From assembly GCF_000067205.1 (NCBI RefSeq), contig NC_010170.1, positions 3,720,001-3,784,000 of the forward strand: a stretch of DNA of 64,000 nt. Reading direction: 5' to 3'. Shown here in pieces: positions 8,463-18,802 of the stretch (positions within the stretch are counted from its first letter, which is position 1; each line of letters starts with the position of its first letter). The stretch comes from Bordetella petrii (GTDB lineage: Bacteria; Pseudomonadota; Gammaproteobacteria; Burkholderiales; Burkholderiaceae_B). The notes below the pieces were generated by a model. It saw only the letters and a program-made list of their open reading frames with translations, ran no database searches and was not told the DNA's origin. The position numbers and the translations under genes are program-made.

Positions 8463-9301
8463 GCTCGAATGGCTCCTTGTTCGGCTGCCTGCCAGACTTT
8501 CAAGGCGTCGATCGTGGCGGCCACGTCGTGCACGCGCACGATGGAAGCGCCACGCGCCACGCAAGCCAGCGCGCCAGCAATACTGCCGGCCAGGCGCTCG
8601 GTCACCGGCTTGCCGGTGGCGTCGCCGATCATGGTCTTGCGGGAAAGCCCGGTCAGCAAGGGATAGCTGGATACGCGCAAGCTGGACAGCCTGCGCAGCA
8701 GTTGGTAATTGTGGTCGGCCGTCTTGCCGAACCCGAAACCCGGGTCCAGCACGATGCGGCGCGGATCGACCCAGGCGGCGCGCAGGCGCTGCGCGCGCGC
8801 CCCCAGGAACACGCCGATCTCGCCCAGCAGGTCGGCGTACTCGGGGGCCTGCTGCATGGTGCCCGGCTCGCCTTTCATGTGCATGATGCACAGCCCGCAG
8901 CGCGACGACGCCACGGCCTCGATGGCGCCCGGCTGGCGAAACCCGTAGATGTCGTTGATCATGTCGGCGCCGGCGTCGAGCACGGCCTTCATGACGTCGG
9001 GCTTGAAGGTGTCGATGGACAGCGGCACGCCGCAATCGCGCAGTGCCTCGATGACGGGCAGCAGGCGCGCCAGCTCTTCGCCCGCAGGCACCGGCTGGGC
9101 GCCCGGCCGGGTAGATTCGGCGCCCAGGTCGAGAATATGCGCGCCTTCGTCGATGAGCTGCCGCGCATGGCGCACAGCCGAATCGGTATCGGCGTGCTGC
9201 CCGCCATCGGAAAACGAATCGGGCGTGATGTTGACGATACCCATCACGAGCGGGCGCTCAAGGTCGAACTCGAAGCGCCCGCACAGGAAGGTGTTGGCCA
9301 T
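8459..9301 (-). CDS. folP: Dihydropteroate synthase
   Basis: Condenses p-aminobenzoate with 7,8-dihydropterin pyrophosphate in folate synthesis; target of sulfonamides. 280 residues, a TIM barrel. The first signature GIVNITPDSFSDGG spans residues 21-34, followed by the second signature ILDLGAESTRPGA. The pterin-binding SIDTF, NDIYGF and DPGFGFGK segments are present. It lies 13 bp after ftsH and overlaps glmM by 4 bp, as in the conserved ftsH-folP-glmM operon of proteobacteria. Confidence 0.97.
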   Translation of the reverse strand: MANTFLCGRFEFDLERPLVMGIVNITPDSFSDGGQHADTDSAVRHARQLIDEGAHILDLGAESTRPGAQPVPAGEELARLLPVIEALRDCGVPLSIDTFKPDVMKAVLDAGADMINDIYGFRQPGAIEAVASSRCGLCIMHMKGEPGTMQQAPEYADLLGEIGVFLGARAQRLRAAWVDPRRIVLDPGFGFGKTADHNYQLLRRLSSLRVSSYPLLTGLSRKTMIGDATGKPVTERLAGSIAGALACVARGASIVRVHDVAATIDALKVWQAAEQGAIRA

Positions 9302-9314
9302 GAAGCAGGTCTGG

Positions 9315-11201
<1,887 letters not shown>

Positions 11202-11381
11202 GGTCGATCTCCTGCTTTCGATTCCGACCGGCGACCGCCCCGCGTATATGGCACAGTCACAAGTATGTCAATAGCTCATTCTACCCTGTCGGGGCAGATT
11301 CCGTCTGGGCGCCTGGCCGGCGCCTGATACACATTCGGACTGGTTGGGTAGGCAGGCCTCGACAGCGTGGGGTTGATCAGG

Positions 11382-11400
11382 CCGCGGCGGCGTGCCGCGG
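11382..11400 (-). terminator. GC hairpin just after rlmE
   Basis: A perfect 7-bp inverted repeat CCGCGGC/GCCGCGG with a 5-nt loop lies immediately after the rlmE stop. No T tract follows, so it is a pause or processing hairpin rather than a clear intrinsic terminator. Confidence 0.35.
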
Positions 11401-11404
11401 CGGG

Positions 11405-12040
11405 TCAGGACTTCAGGTCGCGCGCCACCAGGAAGGTTTCGGAGGACTTGTCCCGCGAGGCTTTCGGCTTGCGCTCGACCACCCGCTTGAAGCGCTGCTT
11501 GAAGGACTGCACGATCTGCGAAAATCCGCTGCCGTGGAAGGCCTTGACGATCAGCGCCCCATCGGGCTTGAGGTGATTGCAGGCGAAGTCCAGGGCCAGC
11601 TCGCAAACATGCTGGATGCGAGCCGAATCGGCGACACCGACCCCGGACAAGTTGGGGGCCATGTCGGAAATTACAAGACTTACCGGCTGGCCACCCACCA
11701 TTTCTTGCAACTGTTGCAAAACCGCCTCGTCGCGGAAGTCGCCCTGGATGAATTCCACCCCGGCGACGGGCTCCATGGGCAGCAGATCCAGGGCAATGAT
11801 GCGGCCATCGACCACCCCGCCGGGGCCGGCCAGGCGTTCGCGCGCCACCTGCGACCAGCTGCCGGGGGCCGACCCCAGGTCGACCACGATGTCGCCCCGG
11901 CGCATCAGTTTTTCGGTGTCGAGGATCTCGATCAGCTTGAAGGCGGCCCGGGCGCGGTAGCCCTTCTGTTGCGCCATCTTCACATAGGGATCGTTGATGT
12001 GCTGGTGAATCCAGTCTTTAGAGAATTTCTTCTTGGCCAT
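11405..12040 (-). CDS. rlmE: 23S rRNA 2'-O-ribose methyltransferase RlmE (RrmJ/FtsJ)
   Basis: Methylates the 2'-OH of U2552 in the A-loop of 23S rRNA using S-adenosylmethionine. 211 residues, the family size. The SAM-binding motif VVDLGSAPGSWSQ is at about 52-64. The K-D-K-E catalytic tetrad is visible as Lys in RARAAFKL (about 35), Asp in ISDMAPNLSG, Lys in LIVKAFHGSG and Glu in SSETFLVAR. It is divergent from yhbY with only 18 bp between the two start codons, so the two genes must share or interleave promoter elements. The order rlmE-ftsH is conserved with E. coli. Confidence 0.96.
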   Translation of the reverse strand: MAKKKFSKDWIHQHINDPYVKMAQQKGYRARAAFKLIEILDTEKLMRRGDIVVDLGSAPGSWSQVARERLAGPGGVVDGRIIALDLLPMEPVAGVEFIQGDFRDEAVLQQLQEMVGGQPVSLVISDMAPNLSGVGVADSARIQHVCELALDFACNHLKPDGALIVKAFHGSGFSQIVQSFKQRFKRVVERKPKASRDKSSETFLVARDLKS

Positions 12041-12058
12041 TACCGTACAATTCCACGC

Positions 12059-12670
12059 ATGCCTATATTAGAACTCACCTCACGCGAGCGCAGCGATTTG
12101 CGCTCGGCCGCCCACCCGCTGCGCCCGGTCGTCCTGATCGGCGACAACGGGCTGACCGACGCGGTCCTGAAAGAAATCGACCGCGCCCTGGCTTCCCATG
12201 GGCTGATCAAGGTGCGCGCCGGCGGCAGCGACCGCGACGAGCGTGAGGCCATGCTGGCCTCCATCTGCGATGCCCTGTCGTGCGCGCCGGTGCACCACCT
12301 GGGCAAAATGCTTATTTTGTTCCGTCCGCTGCCCGGCAATGTGGCCGAACCCGCCGAAGGCGCTACGGCCCGCCGCAAGCCGTCGGAACCGCACACGCCC
12401 AAGAAACTGGCCGCCGAAGGCAAGACTTTGGCCAAACCGCGCCGGGCGCCTGCCCGCAAGGCGGCCGCCGAGCCCGCCAAGCCGGCCCGCGGCAGCCTGA
12501 ACCAGGCCGGCCGCCCCCTGCGCCCCACTACCAAGAAAACCGCGTCGGCGGCGCCGCATGGCATTCCGCGCCGCGCCGGCAGCGCGCTGAGCCTGCGCGC
12601 GGGCGCGCGCAGCGGCATTCAGCGTACCGCGGCCACCAGCCGCAGGGCCGCCAAGGCCACCAAGAAGTAA
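12059..12670 (+). CDS. yhbY: YhbY-type RNA-binding protein with long basic C-terminal tail
   Basis: CRM (CRS1-YhbY) domain protein associated with pre-50S ribosome assembly. The CRM domain fills residues 1-92, with the family pattern LTSRERSDLRSAAHPLRPVVLIGDNGLT and the GLIKVRAGGSDRDERE loop. E. coli YhbY stops near residue 97. Here a tail of about 110 residues follows, rich in Lys, Arg, Ala and Pro, with no predicted fold and probably RNA-binding. The start at 12059 is chosen because homology begins at MPILELTSRE; an open frame continues far upstream only because it lacks stops. The last 52 bp overlap the 3' end of the convergent DUF4149 gene. Confidence 0.88.
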   Translation: MPILELTSRERSDLRSAAHPLRPVVLIGDNGLTDAVLKEIDRALASHGLIKVRAGGSDRDEREAMLASICDALSCAPVHHLGKMLILFRPLPGNVAEPAEGATARRKPSEPHTPKKLAAEGKTLAKPRRAPARKAAAEPAKPARGSLNQAGRPLRPTTKKTASAAPHGIPRRAGSALSLRAGARSGIQRTAATSRRAAKATKK

Positions 12671-13056
12671 ATTCCGCCGGACACATCGTGCAGCAGGCCC
12701 GGGTCTGCCCAGGCCGGCACTGCCTGCCCGGCGGCGGCCAGCTCCCGGGCATGGTTCATGAGGGCCATGAGGCCGAAATACCCCAGGCCGGTGCCCACCG
12801 CCATCAGCAGGACGGTGCGGCGCCCGGGGCCTTGCAACGCCTGGCCGTGCGCCAGGCGGTCGAGAATCAGCATAAATACCGCGCCCCCCAGCCCGCCCAT
12901 GGCGAGCACCCGGAACAATGGGGCGACGACCTTGGCCGCGTCGGCGGCATCCAGCAAGGAAAACAAGGTGGGCGCGACGAGCGCGCCGATGCTCCATAGC
13001 GCACCGCACCACAGCGCCGCGATCAGGCGGACGAGGATACGGGCCAGGTTGGGCAT
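12619..13056 (-). CDS. DUF4149 integral membrane protein
   Basis: 145-residue protein with four predicted membrane segments: about 8-30 (RLIAALWCGALWSIGALVAP), 46-65, 83-100 and 124-142. It looks like the DUF4149/TMEM205-like family, whose function is unknown. It follows greA on the same strand after 32 bp and is probably co-transcribed with it. Its 3' end overlaps the end of yhbY tail to tail by 52 bp, so each transcript covers the other gene's end. Confidence 0.75.
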   Translation of the reverse strand: MPNLARILVRLIAALWCGALWSIGALVAPTLFSLLDAADAAKVVAPLFRVLAMGGLGGAVFMLILDRLAHGQALQGPGRRTVLLMAVGTGLGYFGLMALMNHARELAAAGQAVPAWADPGLLHDVSGGIYFLVALAALRLVAAVR

Positions 13057-13088
13057 CGTCGGTGTTCCCGGGGGGCGGCGGCGTCGGT

Positions 13089-13565
13089 TCAGATGTAACG
13101 GACGCCGAGCACTTCGTACTCGCGCACGCCCGACGGCGCCTTGACTTCAACGACGTCGCCTTCGGACTTGCCGATCAGGGCGCGCGCCACGGGGCTGGAC
13201 ACCGAGATCAGGTTGGACTTGATGTCGGCTTCGACGTCGCCCACGATCTGGTACGACAGGCGGTCGCCCGAATCGAGGTCTTCGATGTCGACCGTGGCGC
13301 CGAACACGGCGCGGCCGTCGGCGTCGAGCGCGGCGGGGTCGATGATGTGCGCATTGGAAAGCGTGCCCTCGAGCTCGGCAATGCGTCCTTCGATGAAGCC
13401 CTGGCGTTCGCGGGCGGCATCGTATTCGGCATTTTCCGACAGATCACCCTGGGCGCGAGCCTCGGCGATGGCGTTGATCACTGCAGGGCGCTCGACGGTT
13501 TTCAGCCGATGGAGCTCGGCTTGCAAGCGCTCGGCCCCGCGCGCGGTCAAAGGAATGGCAGACAT
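13089..13565 (-). CDS. greA: Transcription elongation factor GreA
   Basis: Stimulates cleavage of backtracked RNA by RNA polymerase, rescuing stalled complexes. 158 residues, identical in length to E. coli GreA. The N-terminal coiled coil carries the acidic tip in QGDLSENAEYDAARERQ (the DxxE pair that chelates Mg2+ in the secondary channel). The C-terminal FKBP-like domain ends in VKAPSGVREYEVLGVRYI. The start at 13565 gives the standard N-terminus and has a GGGAA ribosome site upstream; the frame upstream of it is open but unrelated. carB is 9.3 kb upstream, whereas greA often directly follows carAB. Confidence 0.97.
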   Translation of the reverse strand: MSAIPLTARGAERLQAELHRLKTVERPAVINAIAEARAQGDLSENAEYDAARERQGFIEGRIAELEGTLSNAHIIDPAALDADGRAVFGATVDIEDLDSGDRLSYQIVGDVEADIKSNLISVSSPVARALIGKSEGDVVEVKAPSGVREYEVLGVRYI

Positions 13566-13780
13566 GTCGTTTCCCAAACAAAAAGTAGAAAACGCCCCGA
13601 ATGGAGCGTTTCGGTGAAAGATCGCAGCCAGGCTTGTGGCCTGCGCCGCCAGGGCGGAGCAAGCCGGTGCAACGTGCGGAGGGTCGAACAGGCGGGAACG
13701 AGGCAGGACCCGATGTTTCAGTGGTTCCCGACCATCCGCTCTGATCGGCCCTTGCCCGTGACAACGGCAAGGCTGCGACC

Positions 13781-13813
13781 AAAACAAAACCCCGGCTCGG
13801 GTCGGAACCGGGG
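13781..13813 (-). terminator. Rho-independent terminator between uraA and greA
   Basis: On the minus strand a CCCCGG/CCGGGG stem (13808-13813 with 13790-13795, 12-nt loop) is followed by TTTTGTTTTGG. It would stop transcripts coming from uraA before greA. About 390 bp (13566-13956) separate greA from the inverted-repeat element; apart from this hairpin and a 7-bp inverted repeat near 13750-13772 I see no gene in it. Confidence 0.7.
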
Positions 13814-13956
13814 CAAGCAAGACCCCATTGTGGTCAAAATCCGCGGGAATTGCAAGCCATTCAGGAACCTGTCATTTGATCGCAGTTGAGTGCAGTAAAA
13901 CGCATGTTGGCGGCATGAGGGAAATGGGGACGCCTTTGGTCGCGGGTGCTTGAGCC

Positions 13957-14089
13957 GCCCCAGGGCCCCTTTGGGACGGGGGGCGGCGCACGTGCGTCGG
14001 GCTCGGGCGCATGCAGGCGCCCGAGGCCTGCTGCGCAGGCTGCCCCGCCGCCCAACGCGCCGCCCCCCGTCCCAAAGGGGCCCTGGGGC
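13957..14089. repeat. Inverted-repeat element, copy A (conserved core, 33-bp perfect arms)
   Basis: Perfect 33-bp inverted arms at 13957-13989 and 14057-14089 flank a 67-nt core. The core contains the blocks GGGCGCATGCAGGCGCC and GGCCTGCTGCGCAGGC, which recur in copies B (21534-21662) and C (21773-21900). The arm sequence itself (GCCCCAGGG outermost, GGGGGGCGGCGC innermost) is not that of the other copies. It lies 53 bp after the uraA stop, in a gap without genes. There is no T tract, no terminal target-site duplication that I can see, and no open reading frame. Confidence 0.85.
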
Positions 14090-14142
14090 TGCGGCCGATG
14101 TAAGGCGGCAAGCCCAGATGGCGACGGCCGGCGTGCGGGGGC

Positions 14143-15465
14143 TTACACGACGCGGCGGCCGCTGTGTTGCAGGAGCGCGTACAGGATGATGGCGCCGAAG
14201 GTCGCGGTGCCGATGCCGCCCAGGGTGAAGTCGCCCAGCTTGATGGTGAAGTCGCCCGCGCCCAGCACCAGGGTGACGGCAGCCACGATGAGGTTGCGGT
14301 TGTTGCTGAAATCGACCTGGTTGACCACCCAGATGCGCGCGCCGGCCACGGCGATCAGCCCGAACACGACCACCGACATGCCGCCCAGCACCGGGGCGGG
14401 AATGGTCTGGATGAGGGCGCCGAACTTCGGCGAAAAGCCCAGCACGATGGCGATCAGGGCGGCCAGCACGAAGACCAGCGTGGAATAGATGCGCGTCACG
14501 GCCATGACGCCGATGTTCTCGGCATAAGTGGTGACGCCGGTGCCGCCCACGGCCCCCGACACCATGGTGGCCACGCCGTCGCCCACAAACGCCCGGCCCA
14601 GGTAGCGGTCGAGGTTCTGGCCGGTCATGGCGCTGACCGCCTTGATGTGGCCCAGGTTCTCGGCCACCAGGATGATGGCCACCGGCACGATCAGGCCCAT
14701 GGCCTGGGTCTGGAATACCGGCGCGGTGAAGTGCGGCAGGCCGACCCACGCTGCCGCCGCGACGCCTGAGAAGTCGATGGGCTTGCCCAGCCCCAGCACG
14801 TTGGCGCAGAGCGCATAGATGACGCAGGCCAGCAGCAGGCCCACCAGAATCAGCAGGCGCTGCACAGTGCCGCGCGTGTATACGGCGATGCCGCCCACGC
14901 ACAGGATGGTGACGATGGCCATGGCCGCGTCGAAGCCCGAGGCGCCCATGGCGCCCTTGGCGGCGATCGGGGCAAGGTTCAGGCCAATGACCGCCACCAC
15001 CGCGCCCGTGACCACCGGCGGCATCAGCGCCTCGATCCAGTTGGCGCCGCCGCCGGCGCGCGCATTGGCGAACCACACCACCACGCCGATGAGCGCATAG
15101 GCCAGGCCGCAGGCGATGATAGCCCCCAGCGCCACGCCGATATTGGCGTTGGGGCCGGCGCCCGCATAACCCGTGACGGCGACCACGCCGCCGATGAAGG
15201 CAAAGCTGGAGCCCAGGTAGCTGGGCACGCGCCCGCCCACGAACAGGAAGAAGATCAGCGTGCCGATGCCCGACATCAGGATGGCGACGTTGGGGTCGAA
15301 GCCCATGATCAGGGGCGCCAGTACCGTCGACCCGAACATGGCGACCACGTGCTGGGCCCCCATGGCGACGTTCTTCGGCCAGGACAGGCGTTCGTCGGGC
15401 GCGATGACGGCGCCGGGCACGGTTTCGTCGGCCAGCTTCCAGCGCGGGAAATAAGAATCGGACAT
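14143..15465 (-). CDS. uraA: NCS2-family uracil/nucleobase permease
   Basis: 440-residue inner-membrane nucleobase symporter of the nucleobase-cation-symport-2 family, with about 14 hydrophobic segments. Family motifs include QHVVAMFGSTVLAPLIMGF near residues 38-56 and the substrate-site AENLGHIKAV in the middle (the NCS2 motif of UraA/RutG-type uracil carriers). The later segment GGTGVTTYAENIGVM is also typical. The AEN motif followed by GH favours a pyrimidine (uracil) rather than xanthine/urate carrier. It stands alone on the minus strand, 203 bp from a divergent ABC operon. Uracil uptake fits the pyrimidine context of carAB 8 kb away, but that is not operon evidence. Confidence 0.88.
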   Translation of the reverse strand: MSDSYFPRWKLADETVPGAVIAPDERLSWPKNVAMGAQHVVAMFGSTVLAPLIMGFDPNVAILMSGIGTLIFFLFVGGRVPSYLGSSFAFIGGVVAVTGYAGAGPNANIGVALGAIIACGLAYALIGVVVWFANARAGGGANWIEALMPPVVTGAVVAVIGLNLAPIAAKGAMGASGFDAAMAIVTILCVGGIAVYTRGTVQRLLILVGLLLACVIYALCANVLGLGKPIDFSGVAAAAWVGLPHFTAPVFQTQAMGLIVPVAIILVAENLGHIKAVSAMTGQNLDRYLGRAFVGDGVATMVSGAVGGTGVTTYAENIGVMAVTRIYSTLVFVLAALIAIVLGFSPKFGALIQTIPAPVLGGMSVVVFGLIAVAGARIWVVNQVDFSNNRNLIVAAVTLVLGAGDFTIKLGDFTLGGIGTATFGAIILYALLQHSGRRVV

Positions 15466-15668
15466 GGGGTTCCCCGGGGTATAGGACAGGAATTATGAGT
15501 AGCGCGGGCGCAAGTGTAGGGGCGGCAGGCCTGCCCGGCAATACGGTGTTGCCCCCCGCGCGCTCGATGGCGCCTGGATGATGGCGCGCATCAAAATTTC
15601 TGATTGGACGCGCGCGGCCCCCCCCGCTACCTTGTGCGGACAATTTCAAAACACTACGGAGACTCGTC

Positions 15669-16991
15669 ATGCCCACGATGCGCACCGCCCTTGCCGCGGC
15701 GCTGCTGGCCGCCTGCGCGCCCGCCCTGGCCGGCACTGTCACAGTGATCACCTCCTTCCCCAAGGATCTGACCCAGGCCTATAAATCGGCCTTCGAGAAA
15801 GCCAACCCCGGAATCACGCTGGAGATCCTGAACAAGAACACCGTGTCCGGCATCGCGTATGTGCGCGAAACGCCCGAGGGCCGGCGGCCCGAGGTATTCT
15901 GGGCCAGCGCGCCCGACGCCTTCGAGGTGCTGGGCCGCGAAAAACTGCTGACTCCCGCGCCGGATGCCCTCAACCCGGAAGTTCCGGCCAAGATCGGCAA
16001 CTACCCCATCAACGACCCGGGCGGTCTGTATATGGGCCAGGCGCTGGCGGGCTACGGCATCATGTACAACACGCGCTACCTGAAGGCCCACAAGCTGACG
16101 CCGCCAGTGGAATGGAAAGACCTGCTGGCCCCGCAATGGTTCGGCCACGTGGGCATGACGGCGCCGTCGCGCTCGGGCACCATGCACCTGACCGTCGAGA
16201 CCATTCTGCAGGGTGAAGGCTGGGCCGACGGCTGGCACACGCTGCTGCGCATGGCGGGTAATTCCAGCCAGATGACCGAACGCTCGTTTGGCGTGCCCGA
16301 CGGCGTGAACAACGGCCAGTTCGGCGCCGGGCCGGTCATCGACTTCTTTGGCCTGTCGAGCAAGTACTCGAAATTCCCGGTCGAATTCGTCTATCCGTCC
16401 GAAACCTCGGTGGTACCCGCCAATATTGCCCTGATCGCCGGCGCCAAGAACTCGGAAGAAGGCAAGAAGTTCATCGCCTTCACGCTCAGCGCGGCGGGCC
16501 AGGAACTGCTGCTGGAGCCCAAGATCTCGCGCCTGCCGGTGCTGCCGTACAAGGACCTGGCCGGGAAGATTCCCGAAGGCTATCCCGACCCGGCCGAGAT
16601 CGCCAAGCGCAGCAAAGTGCATTTCGATCCCGAGCTGTCCCAGACGCGCTATTACGTCGTGCAGGCGCTGTTCGACCAGACCATTACGTTCCGCCTGGGC
16701 GAACTGCAGGCCGCCACCAAGGCGATCTACGAGGCCGAGCAAAAGCTGGGCGCCAAGGCGTCGTCAGGCCAGGCGGCCGAGCTGCTGGCGCAGGCCCGCA
16801 AGCTGGCCTGGACGCCGCTGGTCGATACTCAGGCCGCGGCCGACCCGGAGTTCCTCAAGGTCTTCACGCGCGACAAGAAAGACGCGTCTTCCAACAAGCA
16901 GATCACGCAACTGGAAGGCGAATGGAGCGGCAAAGCCAAGGCCAACTACGAGCAGGCGGCCAAGCTGGCCCGCCAAGCCGCGGCACTGTAG
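15669..16991 (+). CDS. ABC importer periplasmic binding protein (family 1, Fe3+/PgtC-like)
   Basis: 440-residue extracellular solute-binding protein with a signal peptide ending near residue 21 (ALA|GTVTVITSFPKD). The FPKDLTQAYKSAFEKANPGITLE opening and RRPEVFWASAPDAFEVL are typical of the Fbp/PgtC/spermidine-type binding proteins. It is about 90 residues longer than ferric-binding FbpA because of an alpha-helical C-terminal extension (about 345-440) rich in Ala, Lys and Glu. The ligand cannot be read from sequence: ferric ion, phosphoglycerate or another anion is possible. The start has ACGGAG 7 nt upstream. It is the first gene of an operon with a fused permease and an ATPase. Confidence 0.85.
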   Translation: MPTMRTALAAALLAACAPALAGTVTVITSFPKDLTQAYKSAFEKANPGITLEILNKNTVSGIAYVRETPEGRRPEVFWASAPDAFEVLGREKLLTPAPDALNPEVPAKIGNYPINDPGGLYMGQALAGYGIMYNTRYLKAHKLTPPVEWKDLLAPQWFGHVGMTAPSRSGTMHLTVETILQGEGWADGWHTLLRMAGNSSQMTERSFGVPDGVNNGQFGAGPVIDFFGLSSKYSKFPVEFVYPSETSVVPANIALIAGAKNSEEGKKFIAFTLSAAGQELLLEPKISRLPVLPYKDLAGKIPEGYPDPAEIAKRSKVHFDPELSQTRYYVVQALFDQTITFRLGELQAATKAIYEAEQKLGAKASSGQAAELLAQARKLAWTPLVDTQAAADPEFLKVFTRDKKDASSNKQITQLEGEWSGKAKANYEQAAKLARQAAAL

Positions 16992-17029
16992 CCGCCGCGG
17001 CGTTCATTTCCACCACCACTGCCTCACAT

Positions 17030-17064
17030 CCGCCCGCCGCCGGCGGGCGGGCTGCAAGCCCGCC
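17030..17064 (+). promoter_or_regulatory. Two overlapping, mutually exclusive hairpins between binding-protein and permease genes
   Basis: CCGCCCGCCG/CGGCGGGCGG (17030-17050) and GGCGGGCT/AGCCCGCC (17046-17064, 3-nt loop) share bases 17046-17050 and cannot form together. Such intercistronic hairpins usually protect the binding-protein mRNA and lower downstream expression. Neither has a T tract. Confidence 0.5.
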
Positions 17065-17092
17065 GTGAGCGCAGACCTATGATGGAGTCTCG

Positions 17093-18802
17093 ATGACGTT
17101 CGCGAGCCACTCGCGCCTGCCGGCCGGACCGCTGCTGGCGGCCCTGCTGGTGTTGGCCTTCCTGGCCCTGTTCCTGGCCGTGCCGGTGGGCACGGTGTTC
17201 TACAGCGCCTTCATCAATGCCGACGGCAGCTTCACGCTGGGGCATTTCGGCGCGTTCTTCGCCCAGCCCCTGATGCAGGAGGCATTCTTCAACAGCCTGT
17301 ACGTGGCGGGCTGGTCGGCGCTGCTGGCGTCGCTGATCGCGGTGCCGCTGGCGTACTTCACGGTGCGCTTCGAGTTTCGCGGCGCGTTGCTGATCCAGAC
17401 GCTGGGCGTGCTGCCGCTGATCATGCCGCCGTTCGTCGGCGCAGTGGCCATGCAGCTGATCTTCGGCCGGTCGGGCACGGTGAACCTGCTGCTGGACGAC
17501 TGGTTCGGTTTCACCCTGCCGTTCATGGAAGGCCTGAACGGCGTCATTTTCGTCGAGTCGCTGCACTACTTTCCGTTCATCCTGATGAACCTGGTGGTGG
17601 CGCTGCGCAATATCGACGGCTCGATGGAAGAAGCCGCCTTCAACCTGGGTTCGCGCGGGTTCCGGCTGTTCCGCCGGGTGATCTTCCCGCTTGCCCTGCC
17701 CGGTTATGTGGCCGGCGCCTCGCTGGTGTTCGTGAAGGTTTTCGACGACCTGGGCACTCCGCTGGTGCTGGGCACCACCAACATGCTGGCCCCGCAGGCC
17801 TACCTGCGCATCACCCAGGTGGGCCTGGAAGACCCGCTGGGCTATGTAATTAGCGTGATCATGATCGGGTTCTCGATCCTGGCGCTATGGCTGTCGGCCC
17901 GCGTGCTCAAGGGCAAGGACTATTCCACCCTGCAGAAGGGCGGCAACTCGATCCACAAGCGCCGGCTCGGCCCGGGCGAAAGCGTGCTGGCTTACGGCTG
18001 GATCGCCCTGGTGCTGCTGCTGGTGCTGTCGCCGCACATCGGCGTGCTGCTGCTATCGCTGGCGACGGTCTGGAGCTACGCGCCACTGCCTGACGGCTAC
18101 ACCCTGGCGCACTATGCGGCGGTATTCACCGAATCGCACAGCATGATCACCAATACCTTGCTGTACTGCGGGCTGGCCGCCGGCGTGGACGTCATACTGG
18201 GCACGGCCATCGCCTACCTGATGCTGCGCACCCGCCTGCCTGGCCGCCAGTGGCTGGACTTCCTGGCATCCGCCGCCCTGGCCATACCCGGCATCGTGCT
18301 GGCCATCGGCCTGCTGCGCACGTTTCGCGGGGTCGAGTTCCCGCTGACGGACACGCTGATCACGTCGTCGTGGCTGCTGATCATGATTGCATATTCGGTG
18401 CGGCGCCTGCCTTATGCCCTGCGCTCTTGCGTGGCCGCGCTGCAGCAGATCAATGTGTCGTTGGAAGAAGCGGCGCAGTCGCTGGGCGCCAGCCGGCTGA
18501 GCACCATCCGGCGCGTGGTGGTGCCGCTGATGGCGGGCGGCATGCTGGCCGGTTTCGTCACCAGCTTCATCACGGCCGCCGTCGAGCTGTCGGCCACCAT
18601 CATGCTGGTGACGCGCGACAGCCAGGCGCCCATGAGCTACGGCATTTACCTGTACATGCAGAGCGCCGCCGGGCGCGGCCCCGGCGCGGCGCTGGGCGTG
18701 CTGGCCGTGGCCGCGGTGGGTATTGGCACATATGTATCGCACCTGCTGGTCGAGCGCGCCTCGGCGCGCCAGCGGCCGGCGCGCAACGAGGAATCCGCAT
18801 GA
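17093..18802 (+). CDS. ABC importer permease, two fused permease domains (FbpB-type)
   Basis: 569 residues, with two binding-protein-dependent permease domains in tandem. Domain one (about 1-275) carries the ATPase-contact loop around SMEEAAFNLGSRGFRLFRRVIFPLALPG. Domain two (about 295-560) carries SLEEAAQSLGASRLSTIRRVVVPLMAGG. About 12 hydrophobic segments are visible. The architecture is that of FbpB/SfuB ferric and related permeases, so one polypeptide forms the whole channel. It lies 101 bp after the binding protein, and its TGA overlaps the ATG of the ATPase gene (18799-18802). Confidence 0.9.
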   Translation: MTFASHSRLPAGPLLAALLVLAFLALFLAVPVGTVFYSAFINADGSFTLGHFGAFFAQPLMQEAFFNSLYVAGWSALLASLIAVPLAYFTVRFEFRGALLIQTLGVLPLIMPPFVGAVAMQLIFGRSGTVNLLLDDWFGFTLPFMEGLNGVIFVESLHYFPFILMNLVVALRNIDGSMEEAAFNLGSRGFRLFRRVIFPLALPGYVAGASLVFVKVFDDLGTPLVLGTTNMLAPQAYLRITQVGLEDPLGYVISVIMIGFSILALWLSARVLKGKDYSTLQKGGNSIHKRRLGPGESVLAYGWIALVLLLVLSPHIGVLLLSLATVWSYAPLPDGYTLAHYAAVFTESHSMITNTLLYCGLAAGVDVILGTAIAYLMLRTRLPGRQWLDFLASAALAIPGIVLAIGLLRTFRGVEFPLTDTLITSSWLLIMIAYSVRRLPYALRSCVAALQQINVSLEEAAQSLGASRLSTIRRVVVPLMAGGMLAGFVTSFITAAVELSATIMLVTRDSQAPMSYGIYLYMQSAAGRGPGAALGVLAVAAVGIGTYVSHLLVERASARQRPARNEESA

